Notes: generated from the letters alone by a model not told the origin. A stretch of 64,000 nucleotides of DNA from Treponema bryantii (GCF_036492245.1 NZ_AP025286.1:1674001-1738000), one strand, 5' to 3'. Positions 50,374-58,903 are shown, counted from the stretch's first letter. Numbers and translations are program-made.

Positions 50374-50391
50374 TTTGGAGCTGATGGGACT
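50372..50391. repeat. 20-bp direct repeat, copy 1 (att-like)
   Basis: ATTTTGGAGCTGATGGGACT, matching the copy at 50995 at 19 of 20 positions in the same orientation. On the minus strand it reads as the 3' end of a tRNA ending in CAGCTCCA. Confidence 0.65.
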
Positions 50392-50392
50392 G

Positions 50393-50671
50393 TTAGCAGT
50401 AATAAGAAATCTGGCCGAAAAATTTAATCCATTTTTCAATAATTTCAGAACTGCGGGCTTCAAGAATTTTCAGAATATTATTTAAAACATGATTTGGAAT
50501 TTTTGAATTATTATTGCAGAGATAACATTTACCAGATTTGGTAATCCAGACTTTTGTGGCATTTTTTACAGGACTGCCTTCTGCGATATGTACATGTATT
50601 GGTTCAAGAGGTTCATTTTCATCGGCCCAGAAATAAACCCAATAGGAACCAATTTTAAAAACCTGCGGCAT
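50393..50671 (-). CDS. DUF4160 protein
   Basis: A 92-residue protein starting MPQVFKIGSYWVYFWADEN with IHVHIAEG near residue 27, the characteristic DUF4160 opening. It overlaps the upstream DUF2442 gene by 17 nt. Such pairs are widely predicted to be toxin-antitoxin-like modules. It lies between two copies of a 20-bp direct repeat. Confidence 0.8.
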   Translation of the reverse strand: MPQVFKIGSYWVYFWADENEPLEPIHVHIAEGSPVKNATKVWITKSGKCYLCNNNSKIPNHVLNNILKILEARSSEIIEKWIKFFGQISYYC

Positions 50672-50927
50672 TCTCGAATCCACCTTTTTTAGAAAAATCA
50701 AGAATTAAATGTGCAGTTGATTCAATGATTTCCTGATAGCGTGCAATTTCTTCTTTTGTAAATCCGTTAATGTCTTTCCATTCGTATCCAGGAATATAAC
50801 AAGAGGCGTTATGAAAACAATCTTTTTCATCAGGCTTTTCAATGTATACCTGAACTTTTCCATCTGGAAGCATTTCTGAGTGAACAATTTCTGTCTGATC
50901 GTCTAAAGTAAGAAATGGATATTTCAT
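50655..50927 (-). CDS. DUF2442 protein
   Basis: A 90-residue protein starting at ATG 50927 with AGGAGG eight bases upstream. The core GYEWKDINGFTKEEIARYQ near residue 48 fits the DUF2442 family, usually the partner of DUF4160. It is the first gene of the two-gene unit. The pair are probably co-regulated and co-translated. Confidence 0.78.
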   Translation of the reverse strand: MKYPFLTLDDQTEIVHSEMLPDGKVQVYIEKPDEKDCFHNASCYIPGYEWKDINGFTKEEIARYQEIIESTAHLILDFSKKGGFENAAGF

Positions 50928-50994
50928 ATTCAAAACCTCCTATTAGTATTATAACACGTTTAATTTATCTTTCAACTGGAAGTAGTACTATGCA

Positions 50995-51014
50995 ATTTTG
51001 GAGCTGATCGGACT
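50995..51014. repeat. 20-bp direct repeat, copy 2 (att-like)
   Basis: ATTTTGGAGCTGATCGGACT; on the minus strand it is continuous with a longer tRNA-like sequence, so it is probably the original site. Confidence 0.65.
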
Positions 51015-51060
51015 TGAACCCTATTACGAAAGTTTGGAAATATACCAATTGGTGGGGCGT
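50998..51060 (-). tRNA. tRNA relic (3' part) on the minus strand
   Basis: On the minus strand the sequence ends GGTTCAAGTCCGATCAGCTCCA, with T-loop TTCAAGT and a CCA-like end. The T-stem and the 5' half do not pair properly and the acceptor 5' strand is missing, so it is not a functional tRNA. A GC-rich repeat abuts it where the 5' half would be. Confidence 0.45.
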
Positions 51061-51061
51061 T

Positions 51062-51143
51062 GCGGGGCAATGACGTCGGTGATGTGCCCCGCAGAAGGGG
51101 TAGCGAGCAACGAAGTGCGAGCGAGGGGAAGACTTTCCCCTCC
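51062..51143. repeat. Dispersed GC-rich two-hairpin repeat, copy 2
   Basis: Hairpin GCGGGGCA/TGCCCCGC (51062-51092), then GAAGGGGTAGC (51094-51104), then GAGGGGAA-GACT-TTCCCCTC (51123-51142). It has the same order of parts as copy 1 at 49378. Confidence 0.7.
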
Positions 51144-51221
51144 TTAATCAATAAATCTATCGGCAATTTATAAAACGCTTTTTAGACTGAAATTACGCTT
51201 TATATTTTGCCGATAATCTGC

Positions 51222-51227
51222 TATAAT
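51222..51227 (+). promoter_or_regulatory. -10 box TATAAT, 7 nt before fic
   Basis: TATAAT is followed by TTTACCG and the ATG at 51235. No ribosome site is present, so the start is probably leaderless. Confidence 0.55.
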
Positions 51228-51234
51228 TTTACCG

Positions 51235-52164
51235 ATGAGTAAGATTAAATACATATCTGTTGAAGAAGCGGCTCAGAAGTGGCAGATCAGCGAACGTAGT
51301 GCCCGTAATTATTGTGCTCAGGGAAGGGTGGAAGGTGCTCTTCTGGAAGGGAAAACCTGGAAGATTCCTTCAACTGCAAAAAAGCCGGAGCGTAAACCTC
51401 GTCATTCTGCTGTAGAAGAAACATTATTAGATTGTCTCAGGCGTGAAAAAGAGGCCTCTCTTAAAGGTGGCATTTATCATAAAATTCAAATCGACCTGAC
51501 TTATAATTCTAATCACATTGAAGGCTCAAAGCTTACTCATGACCAGACGCGCTTTATCTTTGAAACAAAAACGCTTGGTGTTACTGACAAAGCTGTAAAG
51601 GTTGATGATATTGTTGAGACTGTAAATCACTTCCGTTGTATTGATCTTATAATTGAAGGTGCTCAAACAAAGCTCACAGAAAGTTTTATTAAGCAGCTGC
51701 ATTTTATTCTGAAGTCTGGAACAACTGACAGTCAGAAATCATGGTTCAGAGTAGGAGATTATAAAATGCTTGAAAACGAAGTCGGCGGTAGTGATACGAC
51801 TAAGCCTGCTGAGGTGGCGGGTGCAATCAAAACGCTCCTTAAAGAATACAATTCAAAATCAAAAATCACGCTTGAGGATATTCTTGATTTTCATGTTCGG
51901 TTTGAAACTATTCATCCATTTCAGGATGGAAACGGTCGTGTTGGCCGTCTGATTATGTTTAAGGAATGTCTGAAGCATAATATTGTTCCTTTCATTATTA
52001 CAGAAGAACTGAAGATGTATTATTATCGCGGCATCAAAAACTGGAAGAGTGAGCGTGGGTATCTGCGGGATACTTGTCTTACCGGACAGGACGAGATGAA
52101 GGCGACCTTGGATTATTTTGGGGTGAAATACATTGATGATAGATTCAAACGCTCTACCAGGTGA
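51235..52164 (+). CDS. Fic-domain AMP-transferase with N-terminal DNA-binding helix and class II inhibitory motif
   Basis: A 309-residue protein. Residues 1-45 are a MerR/excisionase-like helix-turn-helix (VEEAAQKWQISERSARNYC). The inhibitory motif SNHIEG near residue 93 (S-x-x-x-E-G) precedes the Fic core, placing it in class II. The catalytic motif HPFQDGNGRVGR near residue 226 is complete. It should transfer AMP or another nucleotide to a protein and hold itself in check. The last codons and stop lie within a tRNA 5'-half relic on the other strand, so the C-terminus may be altered. Confidence 0.9.
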   Translation: MSKIKYISVEEAAQKWQISERSARNYCAQGRVEGALLEGKTWKIPSTAKKPERKPRHSAVEETLLDCLRREKEASLKGGIYHKIQIDLTYNSNHIEGSKLTHDQTRFIFETKTLGVTDKAVKVDDIVETVNHFRCIDLIIEGAQTKLTESFIKQLHFILKSGTTDSQKSWFRVGDYKMLENEVGGSDTTKPAEVAGAIKTLLKEYNSKSKITLEDILDFHVRFETIHPFQDGNGRVGRLIMFKECLKHNIVPFIITEELKMYYYRGIKNWKSERGYLRDTCLTGQDEMKATLDYFGVKYIDDRFKRSTR

Positions 52165-52174
52165 GCTACAGCCC
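52141..52174 (-). tRNA. tRNA relic (5' half) overlapping the fic 3' end
   Basis: On the minus strand GGGCTGT-TA-like start is followed by a perfect D-arm GCTC-ACCTGGTA-GAGC (52151-52166 on the plus strand reads gctctaccaggtgagc). The anticodon and 3' parts are missing. This is a clear 5' half of a tRNA, not a working gene. Confidence 0.6.
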
Positions 52175-52218
52175 TGAGTATATTTTTATTATATCAAAAA
52201 AATGATACAATAGGAATC

Positions 52219-52731
52219 ATGAAACTTTTAATCGTAATAGACATGCAGAATGATTTTATAGACGGAGCACTTGGAACTAAAGAAGCTGTTGCTATTGTTC
52301 CTGAAGTTGCTAAGAAGATAGAGCAGGCTAGAGCTGCTGGCGAAATGGTTGTGTTCACACGCGATACCCATCAGCAGAACTATCTTGAAACTCAGGAGGG
52401 AAAGAATCTTCCTGTAGTTCACTGTGTTGAAGGTTCGGACGGCTGGCAGATTTCAAGCGCTCTTAATGTAGGTGATAGCCGTATTTTTGATAAGCCTTCT
52501 TTTGGCTCTATGGCGCTTGCTGATTATGTCGCAACTCTTGATGGGCTTGAAGAAATTGAACTTGTAGGTCTCTGCACAGGAATCTGCGTTATCAGCAATG
52601 CCTTTATTCTTAAAGCAAAACTTCCTGAAGTTAAGATTTCAGTTGATTCTTCATGCTGTGCCTGTGTAACTCCTCAGAGTCATGAGACTGCACTGTCTGC
52701 AATGAAGCTGTGTCAGATCAATGTGAAATAA
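52219..52731 (+). CDS. Isochorismatase-family cysteine hydrolase (nicotinamidase-like)
   Basis: A 170-residue amidohydrolase. The triad is seen: Asp in VIDMQNDF at residue 8, Lys in IFDKPSFGS near residue 92, and Cys in GLCTGICVISNAF near 120. The HxxxW-type metal loop of nicotinamidases is partly retained (TRDTHQQNYLET near 50). It probably hydrolyses nicotinamide or a similar amide. A TACAAT lies 7 nt before the ATG. Confidence 0.85.
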   Translation: MKLLIVIDMQNDFIDGALGTKEAVAIVPEVAKKIEQARAAGEMVVFTRDTHQQNYLETQEGKNLPVVHCVEGSDGWQISSALNVGDSRIFDKPSFGSMALADYVATLDGLEEIELVGLCTGICVISNAFILKAKLPEVKISVDSSCCACVTPQSHETALSAMKLCQINVK

Positions 52732-52750
52732 AAAAGATCATTTCCTTGGT

Positions 52751-52779
52751 TTGCGCTTTGCATAATTATTTACTATAAT
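52751..52779 (+). promoter_or_regulatory. Promoter TTGCGC-N17-TATAAT, leaderless, for the guanylyltransferase gene
   Basis: -35 at 52751-52756 and -10 at 52774-52779 have ideal spacing; the ATG lies only six bases after the -10 box. There is no ribosome-binding site, making this one of the clearest leaderless candidates here. Confidence 0.75.
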
Positions 52780-52785
52780 AATAAT

Positions 52786-53838
52786 ATGATTATTCCAATT
52801 ATTCTTTCAGGTGGAGCCGGAACACGTTTGTGGCCTTTAAGCTGGGGGGATCATCCTAAACAGTTTTTGCCACTTGTTACTAAAAATACAATGATTCAGG
52901 AGACTTTGCTCCGCCTTAAGGGGCTTGAACTTGGTGCTCCTATAATTTCCTGCGGGGAGGGCCATCGATTTATGGTTGCCCAGCAGATTGGTGAAGTTAG
53001 TGAAGTTAAGCCTACAATTCTTCTTGAGCCGATGGCTAAAAATACTGCACCTGCAATTGCTGCTGCATGTTGTGCTGCTATGAAACAGGATAAGGATGCA
53101 GTTGTTGTAGTTCTTCCAAGCGATCATGTTATTGCTGATAAAGAAGCTTTCCAGAAGGCAGTTCTTACAGCTGCCAATAATGCCGCACAGGGCTATCTTG
53201 TTACTTTCGGAATTGTTCCGACATTCCCTGCAACCGGTTATGGATATGTAAAAGCAGCCGGAGATGAAAGTGATGGTGCCTTTACGCTTGAAAAATTTGT
53301 AGAAAAACCTTGTCTTGAAAAAGCTCAGGAATATCTTGCAAGCGGTGAGTATGCATGGAACAGCGGAATGTTTGTTTTTAAGGCTGCAATTTTCCTTGAA
53401 GAATTAAAAACTTTTAATCCTGAAATGGCAGAGCTTTCTATTCAGGCTTTTGAAAAAGCTGTTGTTGATACAGATTTTATACGTCTGGATAAGGATTCAT
53501 TTGGTCAGATTAAAGGCGATTCAATTGACTATGCGGTTATGGAAAAAACTTCTAAAGGCCGTGTAGTAAAGCTGAATGCAGGCTGGGATGATGTTGGATC
53601 CTGGAGTGCACTTTATGACATCAGCCAGAAAGATGAAAATCAGAATGTTATAAAGGGTGATGATGTAATTACTCTTGATACAACAAGCTCTTATATCCGT
53701 GGCGGAAAAAGAACAATTGCAACTATTGGTCTTGATGATGTTGTAATTGTGGACAGTGATGATTCTCTTCTTATTGCAGCGAAGGGAAAAATCCAGGACG
53801 TAAAGAAAATAGCAGAAATTATTAAGAGTCGCAGCTAA
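52786..53838 (+). CDS. manC: Mannose-1-phosphate guanylyltransferase
   Basis: A 350-residue enzyme making GDP-mannose from GTP and mannose 1-phosphate, feeding surface polysaccharide or glycan synthesis. The nucleotide-binding signature LSGGAGTRLWPLSWGDHPKQ opens the protein. FVEKPCLEKAQEYL near residue 165 and NSGMFVFKA near 190 complete the active site, and DVGSW near residue 268 is typical. The C-terminal isomerase domain of bifunctional ManC is missing; this is the GMP-only form. Confidence 0.92.
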   Translation: MIIPIILSGGAGTRLWPLSWGDHPKQFLPLVTKNTMIQETLLRLKGLELGAPIISCGEGHRFMVAQQIGEVSEVKPTILLEPMAKNTAPAIAAACCAAMKQDKDAVVVVLPSDHVIADKEAFQKAVLTAANNAAQGYLVTFGIVPTFPATGYGYVKAAGDESDGAFTLEKFVEKPCLEKAQEYLASGEYAWNSGMFVFKAAIFLEELKTFNPEMAELSIQAFEKAVVDTDFIRLDKDSFGQIKGDSIDYAVMEKTSKGRVVKLNAGWDDVGSWSALYDISQKDENQNVIKGDDVITLDTTSSYIRGGKRTIATIGLDDVVIVDSDDSLLIAAKGKIQDVKKIAEIIKSRS

Positions 53839-53851
53839 GCTTTTTAAACGG

Positions 53852-55774
53852 CTATTCAATTACAAAAGTGCCGGCATCAAGTTTTGCTTCGAGTTCTTCG
53901 CGGGAAATTGGTTTGCTGAAAAGATACCCCTGAAGCTTTTCACAGCCATTCTCGCGAAGGAAATCATAAGCTTCCTGAGTTTCAACACCTTCTGTAAGAG
54001 TCTGCATTCCAATGTCTTTAGCCAGATTTATTACATTCTTAAGAATTTGTCGGGCTCTTTCGTTTCCTTCGAAATTCGAAAGGAACTTCATATCAATTTT
54101 CAATAAATCAAAATCATATTCTTTTAGAACATTTAATCCTGAATAACCTGAGCCAAAGTCATCAAGCCAGAGAGCATAACCATGGGCACGGAAACTCTTT
54201 AGTTCTTCCTGAAGCTTTATATCATCTTCTGAAAGAGTACTTTCCGTAATTTCAATATGAATATCAGACTTATCAATGTTATACTTTTTCAGACAGTTTT
54301 CGACTTCTTCTGCAAGATTAAGTGAATCAAAATCCAGACGCGAAAAGTTCAGTGAGACAGGAATTATTTTTCTGCCTCTTGCTCTTGCAGATTCGATATG
54401 CTGGCAAACCTTTTCTACTATATACATATCCAGTCTGTGAATCTGATAGTATTCTTCTAGTGTTTCAATAAAATCAACAGGGGAGAGGAAACCAAATTGC
54501 GGATCATTCCAGCGGGCTAATGCTTCCATTCCACAAATCTTTCCTGTTTGAGAATTTACAAACGGCTGATAATAAACCTGAATATATTCATTCTTAATGG
54601 CACTATCAAAATTATTGATGATGTACTGCTTCTTCTGGAATCTTAAAGACATTGTCTCATCATAAAGACAATAGGTGATATTATAATGCTTTTTAATTGA
54701 ATTACAGGCATAACGTGCATGGTCACAGGCAACCAGAGGAAGTACTTCCTTATTCTCAGGTTTATAAGCTCCAACTTTAATTCCAAGTTTTATATCATAT
54801 TGATATTCAGAAAGCTTCTTGCAGATATCTAAAACCTTTTCTTTGATTCTTTCATCTTTTGTAAGTACAACAAAGTTATCGTTTGAAAAATGAGCTGTCA
54901 GGGATTTTTCAAAAGTCTGATTCAATAAATCTGCAAATTTCTTTAAAAACGAATTACCTTCCCAGAATCCATATTTTTGATTAAGCATCTTAAAATTCTC
55001 TATATCAAAATACAGATAGATATACTGGTGAATATCAATGCCATTTTTGTTAATCAATTCAAAGGACTGGCCTCTGAAATAATTCATATTTGCAATTCCG
55101 GTAACTTCATCGCTAATAGACAATTTCAAAAGGATATCATGAGCCTGTTCCAGCTGTTCATCTTTTTTTGCTTCACTTAATTTTTGTCTGTAAGAGTTGA
55201 TTGCACTTAAAAGAATGATTATTAAAACAATGCTCAGATTCACTTTTGTTGCATAAGATGCTGGTATTGCTGAATTACAGAGATAGAAAAATACTCCATA
55301 AGAAGTTGTAAGAAATATAATCGAATAGACAGGGCGCCATACCGTAAAACAAAAAACGATTATGGTCATTGTCATAAGTGTGATGAACTGTTCACCCTTA
55401 AGATAATCAAGATAAGAAATGTAAATCCCAAATGCGATTGAAATTACAGCAAATACAAACCTGATTGTCCACCAGACATTATGATTTTTAACAATTTTCT
55501 TAAGATGTAAAATACTATAGATAAGAAGAACTAATGCTGATATCAATAAAACTGAATAACAGAGAAGATGGGTAAACAGCCATTTATCTGAACGATTCAG
55601 GTCACCTACAAATTGAAAAAAGAGTGTGCTGCAAATCATCCAGAGTTCTAGAACTACAACTACAGAAGCTACATATAAACTTGAACGTATATTTGAAGCA
55701 TCAAAAAAATCATGTGTATATTTTGTTAATTTTTCTATTCCGAAAAAATGCTTAACCTTCTCCAATCTGCTCAT
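53852..55774 (-). CDS. Membrane c-di-GMP phosphodiesterase (EAL) with degenerate GGDEF
   Basis: A 640-residue protein. About six hydrophobic helices occupy residues 32-200. The GGDEF domain (about 215-365) has HFSNDNFVV in place of the GGDEF signature, so cyclase activity is unlikely. The EAL domain (about 385-630) is complete: MEALARW, ITESTLSED, LDDFGSGYSG, LKIDMKFL and GVET are all present. It should degrade c-di-GMP, with the N-terminus sensing a membrane signal. It is convergent with manC. Confidence 0.9.
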   Translation of the reverse strand: MSRLEKVKHFFGIEKLTKYTHDFFDASNIRSSLYVASVVVVLELWMICSTLFFQFVGDLNRSDKWLFTHLLCYSVLLISALVLLIYSILHLKKIVKNHNVWWTIRFVFAVISIAFGIYISYLDYLKGEQFITLMTMTIIVFCFTVWRPVYSIIFLTTSYGVFFYLCNSAIPASYATKVNLSIVLIIILLSAINSYRQKLSEAKKDEQLEQAHDILLKLSISDEVTGIANMNYFRGQSFELINKNGIDIHQYIYLYFDIENFKMLNQKYGFWEGNSFLKKFADLLNQTFEKSLTAHFSNDNFVVLTKDERIKEKVLDICKKLSEYQYDIKLGIKVGAYKPENKEVLPLVACDHARYACNSIKKHYNITYCLYDETMSLRFQKKQYIINNFDSAIKNEYIQVYYQPFVNSQTGKICGMEALARWNDPQFGFLSPVDFIETLEEYYQIHRLDMYIVEKVCQHIESARARGRKIIPVSLNFSRLDFDSLNLAEEVENCLKKYNIDKSDIHIEITESTLSEDDIKLQEELKSFRAHGYALWLDDFGSGYSGLNVLKEYDFDLLKIDMKFLSNFEGNERARQILKNVINLAKDIGMQTLTEGVETQEAYDFLRENGCEKLQGYLFSKPISREELEAKLDAGTFVIE

Positions 55775-55855
55775 ATACTAATATTATAAAGCCGGAATCA
55801 AAAAAAGGGAAAGTTTTTTTTAAGATATTGTTATATTTCTCTAATCATTCAAATA

Positions 55856-55884
55856 TTGCAAGATGAATAATCTCGGTTTATAAT
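55856..55884 (+). promoter_or_regulatory. Promoter TTGCAA-N17-TATAAT of the rnf operon
   Basis: -35 at 55856-55861 and -10 at 55879-55884 have ideal spacing. The rnfC ATG begins 9 nt after the -10 box, leaving room for a leader of only about two or three bases. Confidence 0.75.
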
Positions 55885-55893
55885 AGAAGAATT

Positions 55894-57303
55894 ATGAGAG
55901 CAAAAACATTTAAGGGTGGAATTCACCCTAAAGAGTATAAGGAACTGAGTAACCAGTGTCCTATAACTCCAGCGTTTCCTGCATCAAAAACCGTGACTAT
56001 TCCGGTTACGATGGGAGGCGCTCCTAATCAGCCGCTTGTAAAAGTTGGCGATGAAGTTGCAAAAGGACAGATTATTGCTTCTGGCGAAGGCTTTATGAAC
56101 TGTCCGGTACATTCTTCTGTTTCTGGAAAAGTAAAAAAAATACAGAATTGTCTTATTACCGGTAATGGTATGGCTCCTTGTATTATCATTGAAGCTGATG
56201 ATGCAGGTAGAGAAACTCTTCTTCCGGTATTAAATCCTTTTGAAACAACTAAAGAACAGGCCTTAGCCCGTATTAAAGAAGCGGGTATTGTTGGTATGGG
56301 AGGTGCATCTTTCCCAGCCCATGTAAAGCTTAATCCTCCTGCAGATAAAATCATTGACTATGTTTTGATAAACGCTGCTGAATGTGAACCATATCTTACC
56401 TGTGATGAGCGTACTATGCTTGAACAGCCGGCAAAAGTTATTGATGGTCTTGCAATTGTCATGCATATCATAAATGGTGGTAAGGATGGTCAGGGACACG
56501 CAAAAGGTATTATTGTTCTTGAAGATAATAAAGAATATATTCTTCCAGCTCTTGAAAACGAAATTGCTGCTGCCGGATATGCTGACAAGATGTCGGTTTG
56601 TCTTGTAAAGACTAAATATCCTCAGGGTGCTGAAAAGTTTATTGTTTCGGCTGCAACAGGTCGTGAGATTCCTAGCGCAAAACTTCCGGCTGATGCAGGT
56701 TGTGTTATCTGTAATGTCGGATCTATATGTTCTATCAGTGATGCTTTCCGTCTTGGAATGCCTTTGATTGAACGTTCACTGACTATCAGTGGTGGAGCAG
56801 TTGAAAAGCCTGTAAACCTTCGTGTTCCAGTAGGAACTATTGTAAGTGATCTTATGCCTTCATGCTTTACTTTGAAATCTGAAGGTGCAAGCGAACCCGT
56901 TAAAATTATTTCCGGTGGTCCTATGATGGGCTTTGCCATGGCCAGTGCAGATTTCCCTGTTGCTAAAGGAACAAGTGGTGTTACTTTCCTTACAGAAAAA
57001 GAAACCTTCCTTGAAGAAGAATCTCAGTGTATTTCGTGCGGTTCCTGTGTTGCAAAATGTGCAATGCGACTTTCTCCGGCTCTGATTGTTCGTGAACTCA
57101 AGGCTGGTAATATAGAAAAGGCTAAGAGTTTTGGTCTTATGGATTGTATTGAATGCGGCTGTTGTGCGTTTGTTTGTCCTGCCAAGGTTAATCTGATTCA
57201 GAGAATCCGTCTTGGAAAAGGAATTGTACGCCAGAAAATGGCAGAAGAAAAAACTAAGGCTGCCGCTAAAGCAGCTGCTGAAAAAGCTGAAGGAGGCAAG
57301 TGA
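55894..57303 (+). CDS. rnfC: Rnf complex subunit C
   Basis: The NADH-binding, Fe-S subunit of the membrane ferredoxin:NAD+ oxidoreductase, an ion pump. A 469-residue length is typical. The N-terminal half has the Nqo1-like flavin/NADH fold (GMGGASFPAHVKL near residue 130, INAAECEPYLTCD near 165). Two 4Fe-4S motifs lie near residues 378 and 418 (CISCGSCVAKC and CIECGCCAFVC). A C-terminal Ala/Lys-rich tail follows. First gene of rnfCDGEAB, overlapping rnfD by 4 nt. Confidence 0.95.
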   Translation: MRAKTFKGGIHPKEYKELSNQCPITPAFPASKTVTIPVTMGGAPNQPLVKVGDEVAKGQIIASGEGFMNCPVHSSVSGKVKKIQNCLITGNGMAPCIIIEADDAGRETLLPVLNPFETTKEQALARIKEAGIVGMGGASFPAHVKLNPPADKIIDYVLINAAECEPYLTCDERTMLEQPAKVIDGLAIVMHIINGGKDGQGHAKGIIVLEDNKEYILPALENEIAAAGYADKMSVCLVKTKYPQGAEKFIVSAATGREIPSAKLPADAGCVICNVGSICSISDAFRLGMPLIERSLTISGGAVEKPVNLRVPVGTIVSDLMPSCFTLKSEGASEPVKIISGGPMMGFAMASADFPVAKGTSGVTFLTEKETFLEEESQCISCGSCVAKCAMRLSPALIVRELKAGNIEKAKSFGLMDCIECGCCAFVCPAKVNLIQRIRLGKGIVRQKMAEEKTKAAAKAAAEKAEGGK

Positions 57304-58277
57304 TGAGCAATAAAATTCATGTTTCTTCTAGCCCTCATTTTAATCTTAAATGTAATACAACAATGATTATGGGAACTGTGCTTTTTGCGCTTCTTCCTGA
57401 AATCATTATGGGTATTGTTTTATTCCGCTGGGCAGCTTTAATAAGAATTCTTATTTCAGTTGCTTCTTGTGTATGTTTTGAATATATCTTCCAGAAGGTA
57501 ACTAAGCAGAAGGTTGTAATTGGAAATCTCTCTGCCTGTGTTACCGGTGTTATGATGGCACTTGTTAGCCCGCCGACAGCTCCTGTTTGGATTTTTGTTG
57601 TAGGTGCTGCAGTTGCCATGATTGTTGCAAAAGGATTATTTGGTGGAATCGGTTCTAACGTATTCAACCCGGCATTGACTGGACGTGCGTTTATGTTCCT
57701 CAGCTTCCCTGCAGCAATGGGTGCTTCCTGGCTTACACCAAAAACAATTTCTGCAGTAGATGCAATTTCTTCTGCGACAACTCTTTCTGCAATGAAGGCT
57801 GGAACTTTCGCTGTAGAGCAGGGTACTTACTGGCAGTACTTTATAGGTAACAGAGCAGGTTGTATTGGTGAAACTTCAACCTTGTTGATTTTGATTTCTT
57901 TTGCTTTCCTTGCACTGGCTCACATTATTGACTGGCGTGCACCTGTTGCAATGGTTGGAACTGTTGCAATCTGTTCCTGTATTACAGGTGAAAATGTTGC
58001 CATGGCTTTGATGACTGGCGGTCTTATGTTCGGTGCAACCTTTATGGTAACTGATTACGCTACAGCACCTCTTACTAAAAAAGGCCGTCTCATATTCGGC
58101 TTTGGCTGCGGTCTTATTACATTCCTGATCCGACGCTTAGGCGGATATCCGGAAGGTGTTATGTTCTCAATTCTTATTATGAACAGTGTAGCTCCATTCC
58201 TTAATAATCTTACAGCACGTAAGTACGGTTACGGTAAAAAGGCCGGCCGTCCTGCAGATGCAAAGGAGGTAAAGTAA
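57300..58277 (+). CDS. rnfD: Rnf complex subunit D
   Basis: A 325-residue integral membrane subunit with about eight to nine helices. The motif ISSATTLSAMK near residue 160 contains the threonine expected to carry covalent FMN. It participates in electron transfer across the membrane and ion translocation. The start overlaps rnfC and the stop overlaps rnfG. Confidence 0.95.
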   Translation: MMSNKIHVSSSPHFNLKCNTTMIMGTVLFALLPEIIMGIVLFRWAALIRILISVASCVCFEYIFQKVTKQKVVIGNLSACVTGVMMALVSPPTAPVWIFVVGAAVAMIVAKGLFGGIGSNVFNPALTGRAFMFLSFPAAMGASWLTPKTISAVDAISSATTLSAMKAGTFAVEQGTYWQYFIGNRAGCIGETSTLLILISFAFLALAHIIDWRAPVAMVGTVAICSCITGENVAMALMTGGLMFGATFMVTDYATAPLTKKGRLIFGFGCGLITFLIRRLGGYPEGVMFSILIMNSVAPFLNNLTARKYGYGKKAGRPADAKEVK

Positions 58278-58903
58278 TGGCTGAAGCTTCCGTAAAAAAT
58301 CAGAAAGAAAATGCATGGAGCATGATCCGTCTTGGACTCATTCTTGCAGCTTATGCTGTTGTTGCCTGTGCAATGCTTGCTGTAGTTAATAGTTTTACAG
58401 CTCCTAAAATTGCTCAGAATCAGGAAAGAAAGGTTAGTGCAGCAATGCAGGAATTCTTCCCTGACAATGGACTTACTTTTGAAACCATAAATGATTTTAC
58501 ACCTCCTGTAGTTGGTGCAATTACAGTTGATGAAATGTATGTTGCTAAACGCGGTAATGAAATTGTTGGCGGTGCCGCTCAGGTATCAGGTCCAACTTAT
58601 GATCAGGGAACAATTCTCATCGGTATTAAAACTGATGGAACAGTTACCGGTTTGAAATTCCTTAAGCTTACAGATTCTCCTGGTTTTGGTCTTAAAGCAA
58701 ATGATTCAACGTTTAAACTTCCAAACGGTAAAACCTTCTATGGACAGTTTGAAGGAAAGAATGCAAAATCAGGCTTTACTGCCGGAGAAAACTTTGATGC
58801 AATTTCCGGTGCAACAATTACAAGTGTTGCAGTTTCTTCTTTAATCAATGAAGGAACAAAAAATATTCTTGCATATTTTAATCAGAAGGGGGTAGCAAAA
58901 TAA
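58277..58903 (+). CDS. rnfG: Rnf complex subunit G
   Basis: A 208-residue subunit with an N-terminal membrane anchor (LGLILAAYAVVACAMLAVV) and an extracytoplasmic domain. AISGATITSVAV near residue 178 is the covalent FMN-binding SGAT motif. Starts and stops overlap neighbouring genes by one base. Confidence 0.95.
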   Translation: MAEASVKNQKENAWSMIRLGLILAAYAVVACAMLAVVNSFTAPKIAQNQERKVSAAMQEFFPDNGLTFETINDFTPPVVGAITVDEMYVAKRGNEIVGGAAQVSGPTYDQGTILIGIKTDGTVTGLKFLKLTDSPGFGLKANDSTFKLPNGKTFYGQFEGKNAKSGFTAGENFDAISGATITSVAVSSLINEGTKNILAYFNQKGVAK

